A stretch of DNA of 64,000 bases, from contig NZ_QETB01000001.1 of the NCBI RefSeq assembly GCF_003123745.1, positions 372,001 to 436,000 of the forward strand, read 5' to 3'. The translations under genes and the position numbers were made by a program. The stretch is from Ancrocorticia populi. Lineage in GTDB: Bacteria; Actinomycetota; Actinomycetes; Actinomycetales; Actinomycetaceae. The notes below the pieces were generated by a model. It saw only the letters and a program-made list of their open reading frames with translations, did not search any database and was not told the DNA's origin. The stretch's first letter is position 1, and the number at the start of each line of letters is the position of its first letter. Below, one piece after another: positions 54,867 through 62,968 of the stretch.

Positions 54867-54903
54867 TGACTGTTGTCCCGCCGCTAGCGGGACACCTCAG
54901 TCA
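54867..54903 (-). repeat. Two-tier hairpin over the end of the upstream ORF
   Basis: TGACTG/CAGTCA form the outer stem and GTCCCGC/GCGGGAC the inner stem. The stop codon of the upstream ORF (54884-54886) is in the loop. Confidence 0.5.
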
Positions 54904-54937
54904 CTGCCGCACAGGCGGCGGAGCAAGAAGCTGACAT
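54884..54937 (-). CDS. Leaderless 17-codon upstream ORF before the DHA2 exporter
   Basis: Encodes MSASCSAACAAVTEVSR and a TAG stop. A TAGGAT -10 box (54945-54950) ends 7 nt before the ATG, and TTGAAC (54969-54974) is a fitting -35 box 18 bp upstream. The stop lies in the loop of a strong hairpin. The layout looks like a leader peptide that couples ribosome stalling to exporter expression (inference). Peptide sequence itself is probably not conserved function. Confidence 0.45.
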   Translation of the reverse strand: MSASCSAACAAVTEVSR

Positions 54938-54944
54938 GGGCGTT

Positions 54945-54974
54945 ATCCTACGGGTGGCCAAGTGCCTAGTTCAA
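54945..54974 (-). promoter_or_regulatory. Promoter of the exporter transcript
   Basis: On the minus strand -35 TTGAAC, 18-bp spacer, -10 TAGGAT. The predicted start of transcription is at the upstream ORF's ATG. Confidence 0.5.
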
Positions 54975-55107
54975 CTGGGATATCTTGGCACCGATGCAAC
55001 GGTGAGCCGCGTCTTGGAAGCTCACGACGATGGTTGTGCGATAGGTGCTGTGATACGGTCAATCGCCGGTGATAGTGTTGCTAGAGAGCCGAATGTGAGG
55101 AGCCATA

Positions 55108-55692
55108 ATGAGCAGTACGCAGCCGAATGAGTATCGCAGTGGACAAGTGCATCCCTTTGAAGAGATGAAAGACGTGTCCCGCGTGTGGCTCTTTGTGCAA
55201 GGCGCTTTGAGCTTGATCGTAGGAATCGTGTTCCTAGCGGCTCCAATTAAATCCGCGTTTGTGATCGCGATCTTCTTCGGAGCCTGGCTTGCCGTGACTG
55301 GGTTTACTGGGATTATTGCGCACTTTACACGCGATAAGGACCTGCGAAGCGGCTGGGGTTTGTTCTCCTCGATTATGTCCCTGTTGGCTGGTATCGTCGC
55401 GATGATCCAGCCCGGGACCGCGGCCTTTGCCATCACAGTCGTCGTGATCGCGTGGGGTTTCGCGATGGGCTTCGGCTACATCACCTCCTCATTCCAGTTC
55501 AAGAAACTGGGTGCGCGGTACTGGTGGGCTATTCTCATTGCTGGCATTGTAGCCGTGGGCGTTGCCGTTGTGATGGCGGCAGTCCCAGGGGCAACCCTGC
55601 TGGGACTCGTCTGGACTATTGGTATCTTTGCGATCGTTGACGGTGTTTCCGAGATCCTGCTCGGTTTCCGCGTCAAGAAGTCAGCGAACTAG
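55108..55692 (+). CDS. DUF308 / HdeD-family membrane protein
   Basis: A 194-residue protein with six hydrophobic segments from residue 25 on (VWLFVQGALSLIVGIVFLAAP, AFVIAIFFGAWLAVTGFTGII and four more), typical of DUF308 proteins related to HdeD. GAGGAG lies about 8 nt before the ATG. In E. coli HdeD is linked to acid resistance; here the role is unknown. Confidence 0.88.
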   Translation: MSSTQPNEYRSGQVHPFEEMKDVSRVWLFVQGALSLIVGIVFLAAPIKSAFVIAIFFGAWLAVTGFTGIIAHFTRDKDLRSGWGLFSSIMSLLAGIVAMIQPGTAAFAITVVVIAWGFAMGFGYITSSFQFKKLGARYWWAILIAGIVAVGVAVVMAAVPGATLLGLVWTIGIFAIVDGVSEILLGFRVKKSAN

Positions 55693-55747
55693 GGGACAAA
55701 TTCGGAACAACTCGGCGTGCTCCGCGCCAAACACGCGTGCGTGCGGT

Positions 55748-55753
55748 TACCGT
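55748..55753 (+). promoter_or_regulatory. -10 box of the large helicase-like gene (leaderless type)
   Basis: TACCGT ends exactly 6 nt before the GTG at 55760. It moves the start 141 nt downstream of the longest open frame. Confidence 0.5.
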
Positions 55754-55759
55754 GGTATT

Positions 55760-58700
55760 GTGACTCCTTTCTTTAAGCGCAAGCGTGACCGCGGCGAGGT
55801 ACCCGAGGTACCTACGTCCCCGGAAACTTCGGTAACCCTAGATAACGATCCGGGCACCGAAGCTCAAGGTGATGTTGTCACTTCGAGCTCTCCGGCCCCT
55901 GAGGCAGACGAGGATCCTCGCCCCGAGGGCCCGTCAGCCCACGAAATGGTGGATCGTGCCTTCTACAAGTGGCGCCGTCAGTTGGCTGAGGAATCTGGTG
56001 CTGCTGTTAAGCCGCTGAGCTCCCTCGACCCATCCGTGGTGGATCTGTCCAGTCAGCATCCCACTGGCGGAGCTCAGCTCGCCTCTGGCATGCCCACGCT
56101 CCTGAGCTCTCTCATCCGTGAGGAAGGTGCCCTGCAGGTAGCGCGCGGGCGGCTAGCCAGCCTCCAGCACCAGCTCTCTCTGCTGAACGAAACCTACGGC
56201 TACGCACCGGTCTCCTTCGCCATTGGGGAGATCTCGTGGCGGTCCCAGGCCCAGAGCAGTCCAATTTCGGAGCCAACCGACAGCGACGATCCCGATTCGG
56301 AGCTAGCTGGTGCTGATGTCGAGGGCACTTCAAGTGGTGACGCTGCGCGCTCTGCGGCCCCGAGCCCCGAGGATTCAAGCCCTGTGTCCCCTGAGCCTGC
56401 TGCGTCAACATCTCCGGTGTCAGCATCTGCGGAGCCAGCTTCTTCCATCGATGATGATTCCGATGGCTTAGAGCTCGATTTCGAGGGTTTTGGCGAGGAA
56501 GAGAACGAGTCAGAGGTTCCGGAGTGGGCGAAGGACCCTGCTGAGGAAGCCGAGCCACCGGCACAGACCGAGTCACCAGCACAGCCCGAGGCGGCCGCTG
56601 AAAACGAGATGGTCGAACCGGCTGAGACATCAACACAGGCCGAATCACCCGCACAAGCCGAATCGCCCTCACAATCTGAGGCGCGCGTGGTGGAGGCGGC
56701 GGAACCCGAGGAGCGTACCGAGGCAGCCCTCTATCGCGAGGTTCGCTTGACGGCACATGGTGACGCGGACGCATATATCACTCTCACCGCGAAGTGCAAG
56801 GTTAATCCGGCACTGGAGAAGGAACTGATCGCGGCTGGAGCGAATCCCGACGATCTTAAAGAGATTCACAAGCTTGTGGCAGATCCGACCGAGGAAGAGG
56901 CCGGCCTGACAGAGCTGCGGGATCTGTGCCGGCGCTATCTGGATGATTATGGATATGAGCCGAAGGTTCTGCTCGGCAACTTCACGCATCCAGGTGCCGT
57001 CCTGTTGGCGGATCTGGAAGCGATGCATCCCTACATCGAATCTTCCGGTGTCATGGCGGCGCTTGCGGGGGATAAGCAAACCCGTGGCCTTTCATCAGCA
57101 CCGCTACCGCCGCCGGAACTGAGCGACCGATCTCCTGAGGCCGAACGTGGCGCGGGCGATCGGGACGTCGAAGAACTCGCGGCAATCGAGGCTGTTGCCT
57201 CGGGCCGTTCAGTTGTCATCAACACTCCTCCAGGCTCCGAGAAGGTAGGCACTCTTGCCGGCATCGTGGCGGATGCGGCAGCCTCTGGCCGCTCGGTGCT
57301 ATACATTCCCGGCGGTGCCACCGCGGGCCGCGCTCTGATCGATGAGCTTGAGAACCTTGATCTGGGCGATATCGCCCTGGACTTCTCTGACGTAGAAAGT
57401 GTTGCGATGCGCCTGCGCACCGGAATGAGGCTCCGCCACAAGGACGCCCCATCGGTGCAGATCTCCGCAAATCGCTCGCAACTTGTGAGCGTGCGTAAGG
57501 AGTTGACCTCATACTTTGATGCTCTTCATAGTGTGGACGAGGAGTGGGGCGAATCCGTTTACTCGCTTCTGGAGCGTCTGGCTGAGCTCACGGCCACGGA
57601 GGATGGGCCCACCAGCAGGATCCGAGTCCAAGACGATGCGCTGAAAACCCTGCACGAATCGCGCGAGGAAGTGATTGATCAGTTTACCGAACTTGCTCGG
57701 CTCGGTACGTTCTCGCCGCACGGCGCTGCATCGGCGTGGACTGGTTCGCGGATCAATACGGTGGATGAAGCCACGAAGGCTCTGGAGCGCGCAACACGGC
57801 TTTCGCAGGAGTCCCTGCCAGTTGTGATCGCGCAGGCCCAGCGTGGTGCTGGCGAGGCAAGCATTACTAGAGCAGCGTCTCTAGATGAGTGGGTTGAACA
57901 AATCAAGATGCTCTCGGGCATCGCGGATACTCTGGATGTGTTCCTTCCTCAGGTTTACGAGCGGAGCGCGGAGCAGATGGTGATCGCCACCGGCTCGAAT
58001 GAGTGGCGTGAGCAGCATGGGCATTCTATGAAGCGCTCCGAGCGGCGGCATCTGACCCGGCAGGCACGTGACCTCGTGCGGCCCGGTGCTACCGCCACAG
58101 ATCTGCATGCTGAGCTCGTCAAGGTTCAGGATCTCCGCGATGTTTGGCGCCGATACAGCTCGGAAGGAGGTTGGCCGACGCTTCCGGACGGGATGAACCA
58201 AATCAAGATCATTGCCTCTGAGGTGTACAACGAGGTCGAAGCCCTCGAAGCCGTGCTTGCCCCCGGCACCGATCTATCCGGTATGCCGTTCGAAGACCTG
58301 CTGGTCTACCTGCGCCAACTAGCGTCCGGGCAGGATGCAATGGCAACGCTCCCGCGCCGGAACGCCCTTATTGACGATCTTCAAGATGCAGCACTCGGGG
58401 ATATCTATGATGAACTGGCCAGCCGCCACGTTGCGGCAGATAAGGTCCGAGGCGAAATCGAGCTGATCTATACGAACTCCGTGTTTGAGCGCCTTGTGGT
58501 GCGGTCCCCGCTGCTGTCGGGAATGGGCCCTGGTGAACTGACGCGCCTAACCGAGGAATTCAGGTACCTCGATAAGGAACACACCGCTACCCTTGCTGGC
58601 CCGGTTCATCGTGCAGTAGTCCGCCTGATGCGTGAGACCATCTCCAAGCGCCGCGAGGAGACCGTTGCACTCGATGAGCACCTGGCCCGCTACGATTCGG

Positions 58701-60382
58701 GCGGGCTCCGCGATGCAATCACCAGCTACACGCGGATCGTCCAAGTGGCGCGTCCCGTGTGGGTGATGCCTTCGATGATGGCGGCGGAGTTCATTCCCGC
58801 GATGCCATGGGTGGACCTTGTGATTATGGACGAGATGGACGCCGCAAAGCTCCACAGCTCAATCTCCATGCTCATGCGCGGGCGCCAGATCGTAGTGATG
58901 GGGGATATGCGCCGCGCTACGGCTGATTCGGCAATCAAGGCTCTAGCCGATGTGCTTCCAGTCTGCCCGCTGCCCACCATCCGCGCAAAGTACGATGAGC
59001 TTGCCACTCAAACGCTTCGCGAGCAGGGATATGGAGATCTCCTCCAAATGGTCCCTGCCCTACCACGCACTGATCGGGCCCGCTTGGTGACGGTGAACGG
59101 CCGTGGCGTCCCCAGCCCCGCCACCGGCACCGTGGAAGGCACGCAGGCCGAAGTGGATGCCGTGGTGGACATGGTGGTTGAGCACACCCTAACTCAGCCG
59201 GAGAAGTCTCTGGCCGTGGTATGCGTGTCCGAACACCACGCCGCCCGCGTTCGCGAGGCAATGCGCCAGACCATCGCAAAGTCCACAGTTCTCGGCTCGC
59301 TCACGGAACGCGATACCCACGAGCCGTTCGTCATTTTGGACATTACCAAGTGCTCCGGACTGCGCCGCGATTCCGTTATCCTCTCCGTAGGTTACGGAAA
59401 GACTGTTCACGGCCGCGTCCTTCATTCCTTCGGCTCGCTTGCCACGCCCCGCGGTGTGGCCGGGCTGGTTGATGCCGTTGAGGCTGCGCGCGGTGAGCTC
59501 ACGATTATCTCAGCGCTCGGACCCGGAGAGATCGGCGTGGAGAACATTACCGCTCCCGGCCCGCGACTGCTGGGCAAGCTGATCGATCGGGCTGGCGGGG
59601 CCGTGGTCCAGTTGGATCCCACGGAGTCCGGTGCGCCGGTTGCTCCGCTGCTTGCGGAGCTTTCCGCCCGCCTCGAGCGCGCCGGATGGCAGACCGCTGC
59701 CCACTTCGGCTACGAGGATGGTGTTCGGATTCCGTTGGTGGCCGGCCACTCACGGTTCCGCGGTACGTGGAGGGTTGCCATTTTGATTGACGACGACGAA
59801 TACGTTGCCGAACAATCCCTTCGGCGGCGTGATCGTTACTGGGTCGAGAGGCTTACCTCCCGAGGCTGGAGTGTGTTCCGCACGTTCTCCACATCGCTGT
59901 TCGTGGATCCGAAGGGCCAGGCTCAGGCTGTTATTGACATCTTGGAAAAGACCAAGCGCTCTGAGCTTGGTGCAGCGGTGCTCCCAGTGGAACCAGCGCC
60001 TAGCCTCACCAATGATTCTTGGAGCGTCTCGACCCCCGCACCTCTGCCCGCGCCAGCGCCACAACCTGCCGAGGTTCGTGCAAAGCCGCGTGGAACGCGT
60101 CCGCAGTTAACGCCCGGTTTGCCGCTGGCGGCCTACAGCGACGATCAGTTGGATGACATCGTGACGTGGATTTCCTCTGACGGTGTGCCCCGTACTGAGG
60201 ACGAGCTTGTCGCGGCAATCCGGGAGGAGCTCGATATTCACCGCCGGGGGAGCCAGACAGATGCTGTGCTTCGAAACGTTGTGAGCCGTTCGCGGGCTGG
60301 CCAAGAGGATGAGTTTGGAGCAGGCGAGGGGCCAGCCACCTTGGGTGATATCACTGCGGTGAGGCCCGATGACGAAGCCTAG
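55760..60382 (+). CDS. Very large SF1 helicase-like protein with Vsr-like nuclease tail
   Basis: 1540 residues. Approximate parts: an acidic Pro/Glu/Ser-rich stretch (residues about 15-80 and 175-330), a helicase core with NTPPGSEKVGT in place of Walker A (the Gly before Lys is Glu and Thr after it is Val), a long helical insert, motif II VIMDEMDAA and motif III VVMGDMRRAT, then a nuclease-like region (WRVAILIDDDEY, RRRDRYWVERLTSRGWSVFRTFSTSLF) like the MTES_1575/Vsr endonuclease domains of DUF4011-type helicases. The ATPase may be inactive. A 70-residue ORF overlaps its end. Confidence 0.8.
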   Translation: MTPFFKRKRDRGEVPEVPTSPETSVTLDNDPGTEAQGDVVTSSSPAPEADEDPRPEGPSAHEMVDRAFYKWRRQLAEESGAAVKPLSSLDPSVVDLSSQHPTGGAQLASGMPTLLSSLIREEGALQVARGRLASLQHQLSLLNETYGYAPVSFAIGEISWRSQAQSSPISEPTDSDDPDSELAGADVEGTSSGDAARSAAPSPEDSSPVSPEPAASTSPVSASAEPASSIDDDSDGLELDFEGFGEEENESEVPEWAKDPAEEAEPPAQTESPAQPEAAAENEMVEPAETSTQAESPAQAESPSQSEARVVEAAEPEERTEAALYREVRLTAHGDADAYITLTAKCKVNPALEKELIAAGANPDDLKEIHKLVADPTEEEAGLTELRDLCRRYLDDYGYEPKVLLGNFTHPGAVLLADLEAMHPYIESSGVMAALAGDKQTRGLSSAPLPPPELSDRSPEAERGAGDRDVEELAAIEAVASGRSVVINTPPGSEKVGTLAGIVADAAASGRSVLYIPGGATAGRALIDELENLDLGDIALDFSDVESVAMRLRTGMRLRHKDAPSVQISANRSQLVSVRKELTSYFDALHSVDEEWGESVYSLLERLAELTATEDGPTSRIRVQDDALKTLHESREEVIDQFTELARLGTFSPHGAASAWTGSRINTVDEATKALERATRLSQESLPVVIAQAQRGAGEASITRAASLDEWVEQIKMLSGIADTLDVFLPQVYERSAEQMVIATGSNEWREQHGHSMKRSERRHLTRQARDLVRPGATATDLHAELVKVQDLRDVWRRYSSEGGWPTLPDGMNQIKIIASEVYNEVEALEAVLAPGTDLSGMPFEDLLVYLRQLASGQDAMATLPRRNALIDDLQDAALGDIYDELASRHVAADKVRGEIELIYTNSVFERLVVRSPLLSGMGPGELTRLTEEFRYLDKEHTATLAGPVHRAVVRLMRETISKRREETVALDEHLARYDSGGLRDAITSYTRIVQVARPVWVMPSMMAAEFIPAMPWVDLVIMDEMDAAKLHSSISMLMRGRQIVVMGDMRRATADSAIKALADVLPVCPLPTIRAKYDELATQTLREQGYGDLLQMVPALPRTDRARLVTVNGRGVPSPATGTVEGTQAEVDAVVDMVVEHTLTQPEKSLAVVCVSEHHAARVREAMRQTIAKSTVLGSLTERDTHEPFVILDITKCSGLRRDSVILSVGYGKTVHGRVLHSFGSLATPRGVAGLVDAVEAARGELTIISALGPGEIGVENITAPGPRLLGKLIDRAGGAVVQLDPTESGAPVAPLLAELSARLERAGWQTAAHFGYEDGVRIPLVAGHSRFRGTWRVAILIDDDEYVAEQSLRRRDRYWVERLTSRGWSVFRTFSTSLFVDPKGQAQAVIDILEKTKRSELGAAVLPVEPAPSLTNDSWSVSTPAPLPAPAPQPAEVRAKPRGTRPQLTPGLPLAAYSDDQLDDIVTWISSDGVPRTEDELVAAIREELDIHRRGSQTDAVLRNVVSRSRAGQEDEFGAGEGPATLGDITAVRPDDEA

Positions 60383-60581
60383 CCACCGGGCCGTGAGGCT
60401 CTCGCGTGTGGATAGCGAGCGCATTAGCCGTGGTGAGCTTGGCTCAGAGGCCGAGGCGCTTCACGAGGCCCTCACGGAAGAGACTGGCGACGGACCCAGC
60501 AGTGACGAAAAAGTGGAGGCGAGAGATGCTCGGGAGCGTCAGCTCCTCGAAGATCTCCCGCCTCACTTTGGCAAGATTTAG
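60369..60581 (+). CDS. Small acidic hypothetical protein
   Basis: A 70-residue protein (VRLSRVDSERISRGELGSEA) with a charged, possibly helical makeup. The ATG lies 14 nt before the helicase-like gene's stop, so it may be translated with it. I do not recognise the family. Ends near the convergent mscL. Confidence 0.6.
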   Translation: MTKPSHRAVRLSRVDSERISRGELGSEAEALHEALTEETGDGPSSDEKVEARDARERQLLEDLPPHFGKI

Positions 60582-60599
60582 CCTTTTGAGCCGCAGCGG

Positions 60600-61016
60600 C
60601 TAGTTTTCGCTGTGCTTGCCGGTGCCACCAGTGCCGGGTGCATTTGCGGCCAGCAGATCGCGAATTTGGCCAAGAAGCTCGTTGGTGTCCGCCTCCGCAG
60701 GCTCTTCTTCCTTGCGCGCTTCCTGACGCTCGTGCCACTTGTTCATGGGCAGAACAACGAAGAAGTACAACGCCGCGGCGATCAGTAGGAAGTTGACGAG
60801 TGCGGTGAGGATCGTGCCGGGAGTAGCTTGAGCACTACCGACGGAAAGAGTCCAGACATTATCAAAATCAGGCTCGCCAACAAGACCCGCGATGATTGTC
60901 ATGAGGAGATCGCTGATCGCTTCGATAATCGGGGTGAAAGCTGCGCCGATGATGATGCCGACGGCAAGATCGATAACGTTGCCGCGCGTAATAAAATCGC
61001 GGAAGCCCTTGAGCAT
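60600..61016 (-). CDS. mscL: Large-conductance mechanosensitive channel
   Basis: A 138-residue MscL: N-terminal FRDFITRGNVIDLAVGIIIGAAFTPII (helix 1 and the gate), second helix NFLLIAAALYFFVVLPMNKW, and a C-terminal helical bundle. It releases solutes on sudden drop of outer osmolarity. AAAGGA precedes the ATG. Confidence 0.95.
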   Translation of the reverse strand: MLKGFRDFITRGNVIDLAVGIIIGAAFTPIIEAISDLLMTIIAGLVGEPDFDNVWTLSVGSAQATPGTILTALVNFLLIAAALYFFVVLPMNKWHERQEARKEEEPAEADTNELLGQIRDLLAANAPGTGGTGKHSEN

Positions 61017-61055
61017 TGGGTGTCCTTTCGCTAAATAACTGACATGCGGACCACC

Positions 61056-61688
61056 TCATGCGGCATTAAGGACAATGCGCATGGCCGTCCTTGTACCGTA
61101 CCCAAGCACAAGATTAACGGCATCTTGAGGAATTGCCAGAAATATCGTCCGAGTATTCTCCGAATCACTGAGAAAGCCGTCACTATCGGGGAGTTTCCCG
61201 TGCCCTACAACAATCGCGTGCTCTGCCACGATCACTGCTTCGGCGGATTCATCGAACTCGGGTGGAGGCGCGTAAAGAGCCACACTCGTGCCGGGAGTTG
61301 CTAGGTCCTCTGTCCCGTCTGCAACGATCGTGACCGGCATGACGGCGTATCCTTCAGGTGCCGAATCCAAGAATTCGGAGGTGAGCAGCAGGGAATCAGG
61401 TAGGGGCATTCCCTTGGGTAAACCGCTCACAAGGATTTCTCCGGCGGCGTGGTCAATGGAGGTCAATGCGCCATCAGGAACCATATCAATGGGGACGTCC
61501 GCGACTCTTAGGTCTGCCTCCTTCAATGCACTCCCGGCGGCTAGTTGCTGGGAGGAAACTACCACCTGGCGGGTAGGTGGCGCGAGGCCGCTGGCAGCCT
61601 GAACAACCGCGAGAAGGCATGCGATCGCGGTCAGTGCGATGAGGATATGGCGGATACGCCAAAGGATTCCCCGAAAACGTTGAAACAT
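61056..61688 (-). CDS. SAF-domain (CpaB/RcpC-like) membrane protein
   Basis: A 210-residue protein with one N-terminal membrane helix (HILIALTAIACLLAVVQAASG) and an external SAF domain (RQVVVSSQQLAAGSALKEADL and GEILVSGLPKGMPL). CpaB proteins serve tad pilus assembly, but no pilus genes are near. TAACGT ends exactly 6 nt before the ATG, so it is probably leaderless. Similar SAF proteins are placed beside fmdB-type genes in actinobacteria. Confidence 0.85.
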   Translation of the reverse strand: MFQRFRGILWRIRHILIALTAIACLLAVVQAASGLAPPTRQVVVSSQQLAAGSALKEADLRVADVPIDMVPDGALTSIDHAAGEILVSGLPKGMPLPDSLLLTSEFLDSAPEGYAVMPVTIVADGTEDLATPGTSVALYAPPPEFDESAEAVIVAEHAIVVGHGKLPDSDGFLSDSENTRTIFLAIPQDAVNLVLGYGTRTAMRIVLNAA

Positions 61689-61783
61689 AGCTCCACGTTA
61701 GGAGAATGGAACCAGGACGGCTGTGCTGTCACGCATCCTGTGGAGAGAAACTACCCGAAGCGATTCGGGGGAACCGCGAGGTG

Positions 61784-62110
61784 CTATGCGGTACGTCCGG
61801 GTGCGGCCATTGCGGCCTTGGTTTTGGAGGTGCTGGAAGAATCGGCCGGCTTCGAATCGGTGGGCGCGGAATCGCCTGACGAAGAATCCGTGGACGAGGA
61901 AGGCGTTGAAGATGACGCATTCAAGCTGGCATGAGACTTCGAATCGTTGTGATAAAAGCCCGAGCCCTTGAAGACGATACCAACCGAATTAAAGAGCTTG
62001 CGCAGCGTGCCACCGCAGTTCTCGCATACGGTCAGCGCATCGTCCGTGAAAGACTGCCGTACGTCAAACTCATTGCCGCACACTGTGCAGCGGTACGAAT
62101 ACGTTGGCAC
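61784..62110 (-). CDS. FmdB-family zinc-ribbon protein
   Basis: A 108-residue protein. Residues 1-45 form the FmdB zinc ribbon (TYSYRCTVCGNEFDV and CENCGGTLRKLF), the rest is a Ser/Asp-rich tail. Regulatory role is assumed for the family but not established. GTG 62110 is chosen with GAAAGGA 6 nt upstream; the longer frame lacks a ribosome site. Confidence 0.88.
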   Translation of the reverse strand: MPTYSYRCTVCGNEFDVRQSFTDDALTVCENCGGTLRKLFNSVGIVFKGSGFYHNDSKSHASLNASSSTPSSSTDSSSGDSAPTDSKPADSSSTSKTKAAMAAPGRTA

Positions 62111-62200
62111 GTTTCGTCCTTTCCAAGCACTCAAAGATTCCGAGTGCCAACTTTACGCCGAGCATTCCACCCGAAGCTAGGTCCCGCCGCAAGAATCACA

Positions 62201-62824
62201 CTATGTGCCGCCGCAGGCTCCCCAGCGGTCCGGCAGAATCACGAACGCTACCGATCGGTCCATGGGATCCTGGGGTAGCTCAATATCCACGTATTCCTCG
62301 GGATATACCATCGCGCCCACTCGGGTGTTGGAACTGACTTGCTTGAGCACGCGATCGTACCATCCGCCGCCTTGACCAATTCGCCTGCCTTCGCGGTCCA
62401 CGAGTGTTGCGGGGATGATGAGGACGTCCACAGTGGAGAGTATTTCCGAGCTCAGAGCCTCACCGGATGGCTCGGGTGGCCGACCTGGGGCGTTGACTTT
62501 CATATCCTCCGCGCCCTGATACCACGCCCATTCCCGGGAAAGGCCCGGGCCGAGTTTGGGCAAGAGTAGATCGCATCCCTTATTTGCGATCGCCTCGCAC
62601 AGCTTCAGCGTGGGCGGCTCATTGTTGACCGCCACGTAGCACGCGACCGTGCGAGCCTCGCCTATAAAATCGAGCGCTGTTGATACCCACTGTGCCCCAA
62701 GTTCCTCCCGAGCTGCCGCGGATCGCCGTTTCCTGACATCACGGGCAACAGAGCGGAGGGCCTGTTTGGCATCTTCGACATCCAGACCAGTGACATCAGG
62801 CAGAGCCACCTCATTCTTTCCCAT
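62201..62824 (-). CDS. 5-formyltetrahydrofolate cyclo-ligase
   Basis: Converts 5-formyl-THF to 5,10-methenyl-THF with ATP. A 207-residue protein with IIPATLVDREGRRIGQGGGWYDRVL, the conserved folate and ATP block. AACAAT ends 6 nt before the ATG, compatible with a leaderless start. It complements the folate deformylase PurU found at 29.9 kb. Confidence 0.92.
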   Translation of the reverse strand: MGKNEVALPDVTGLDVEDAKQALRSVARDVRKRRSAAAREELGAQWVSTALDFIGEARTVACYVAVNNEPPTLKLCEAIANKGCDLLLPKLGPGLSREWAWYQGAEDMKVNAPGRPPEPSGEALSSEILSTVDVLIIPATLVDREGRRIGQGGGWYDRVLKQVSSNTRVGAMVYPEEYVDIELPQDPMDRSVAFVILPDRWGACGGT

Positions 62825-62968
62825 GCCGTCATTGTTTCATGGTCTAGATCACAATCCCAGTTGAAAGGCGTTATTCCGCCAAACGAGAAGTGACGACGGG
62901 AGGCGTACCGTGGCATCGTTGCGGTCACTGTATTCTGGGGTGGTTGGGTCCTCAGGCTAGGAGAGATT

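Noticed and set aside
54936-55130. 64-residue open frame on the plus strand before the DUF308 gene
   Set aside because: Overlaps the DUF308 start and lies opposite the exporter promoter and uORF; no ribosome site or family.
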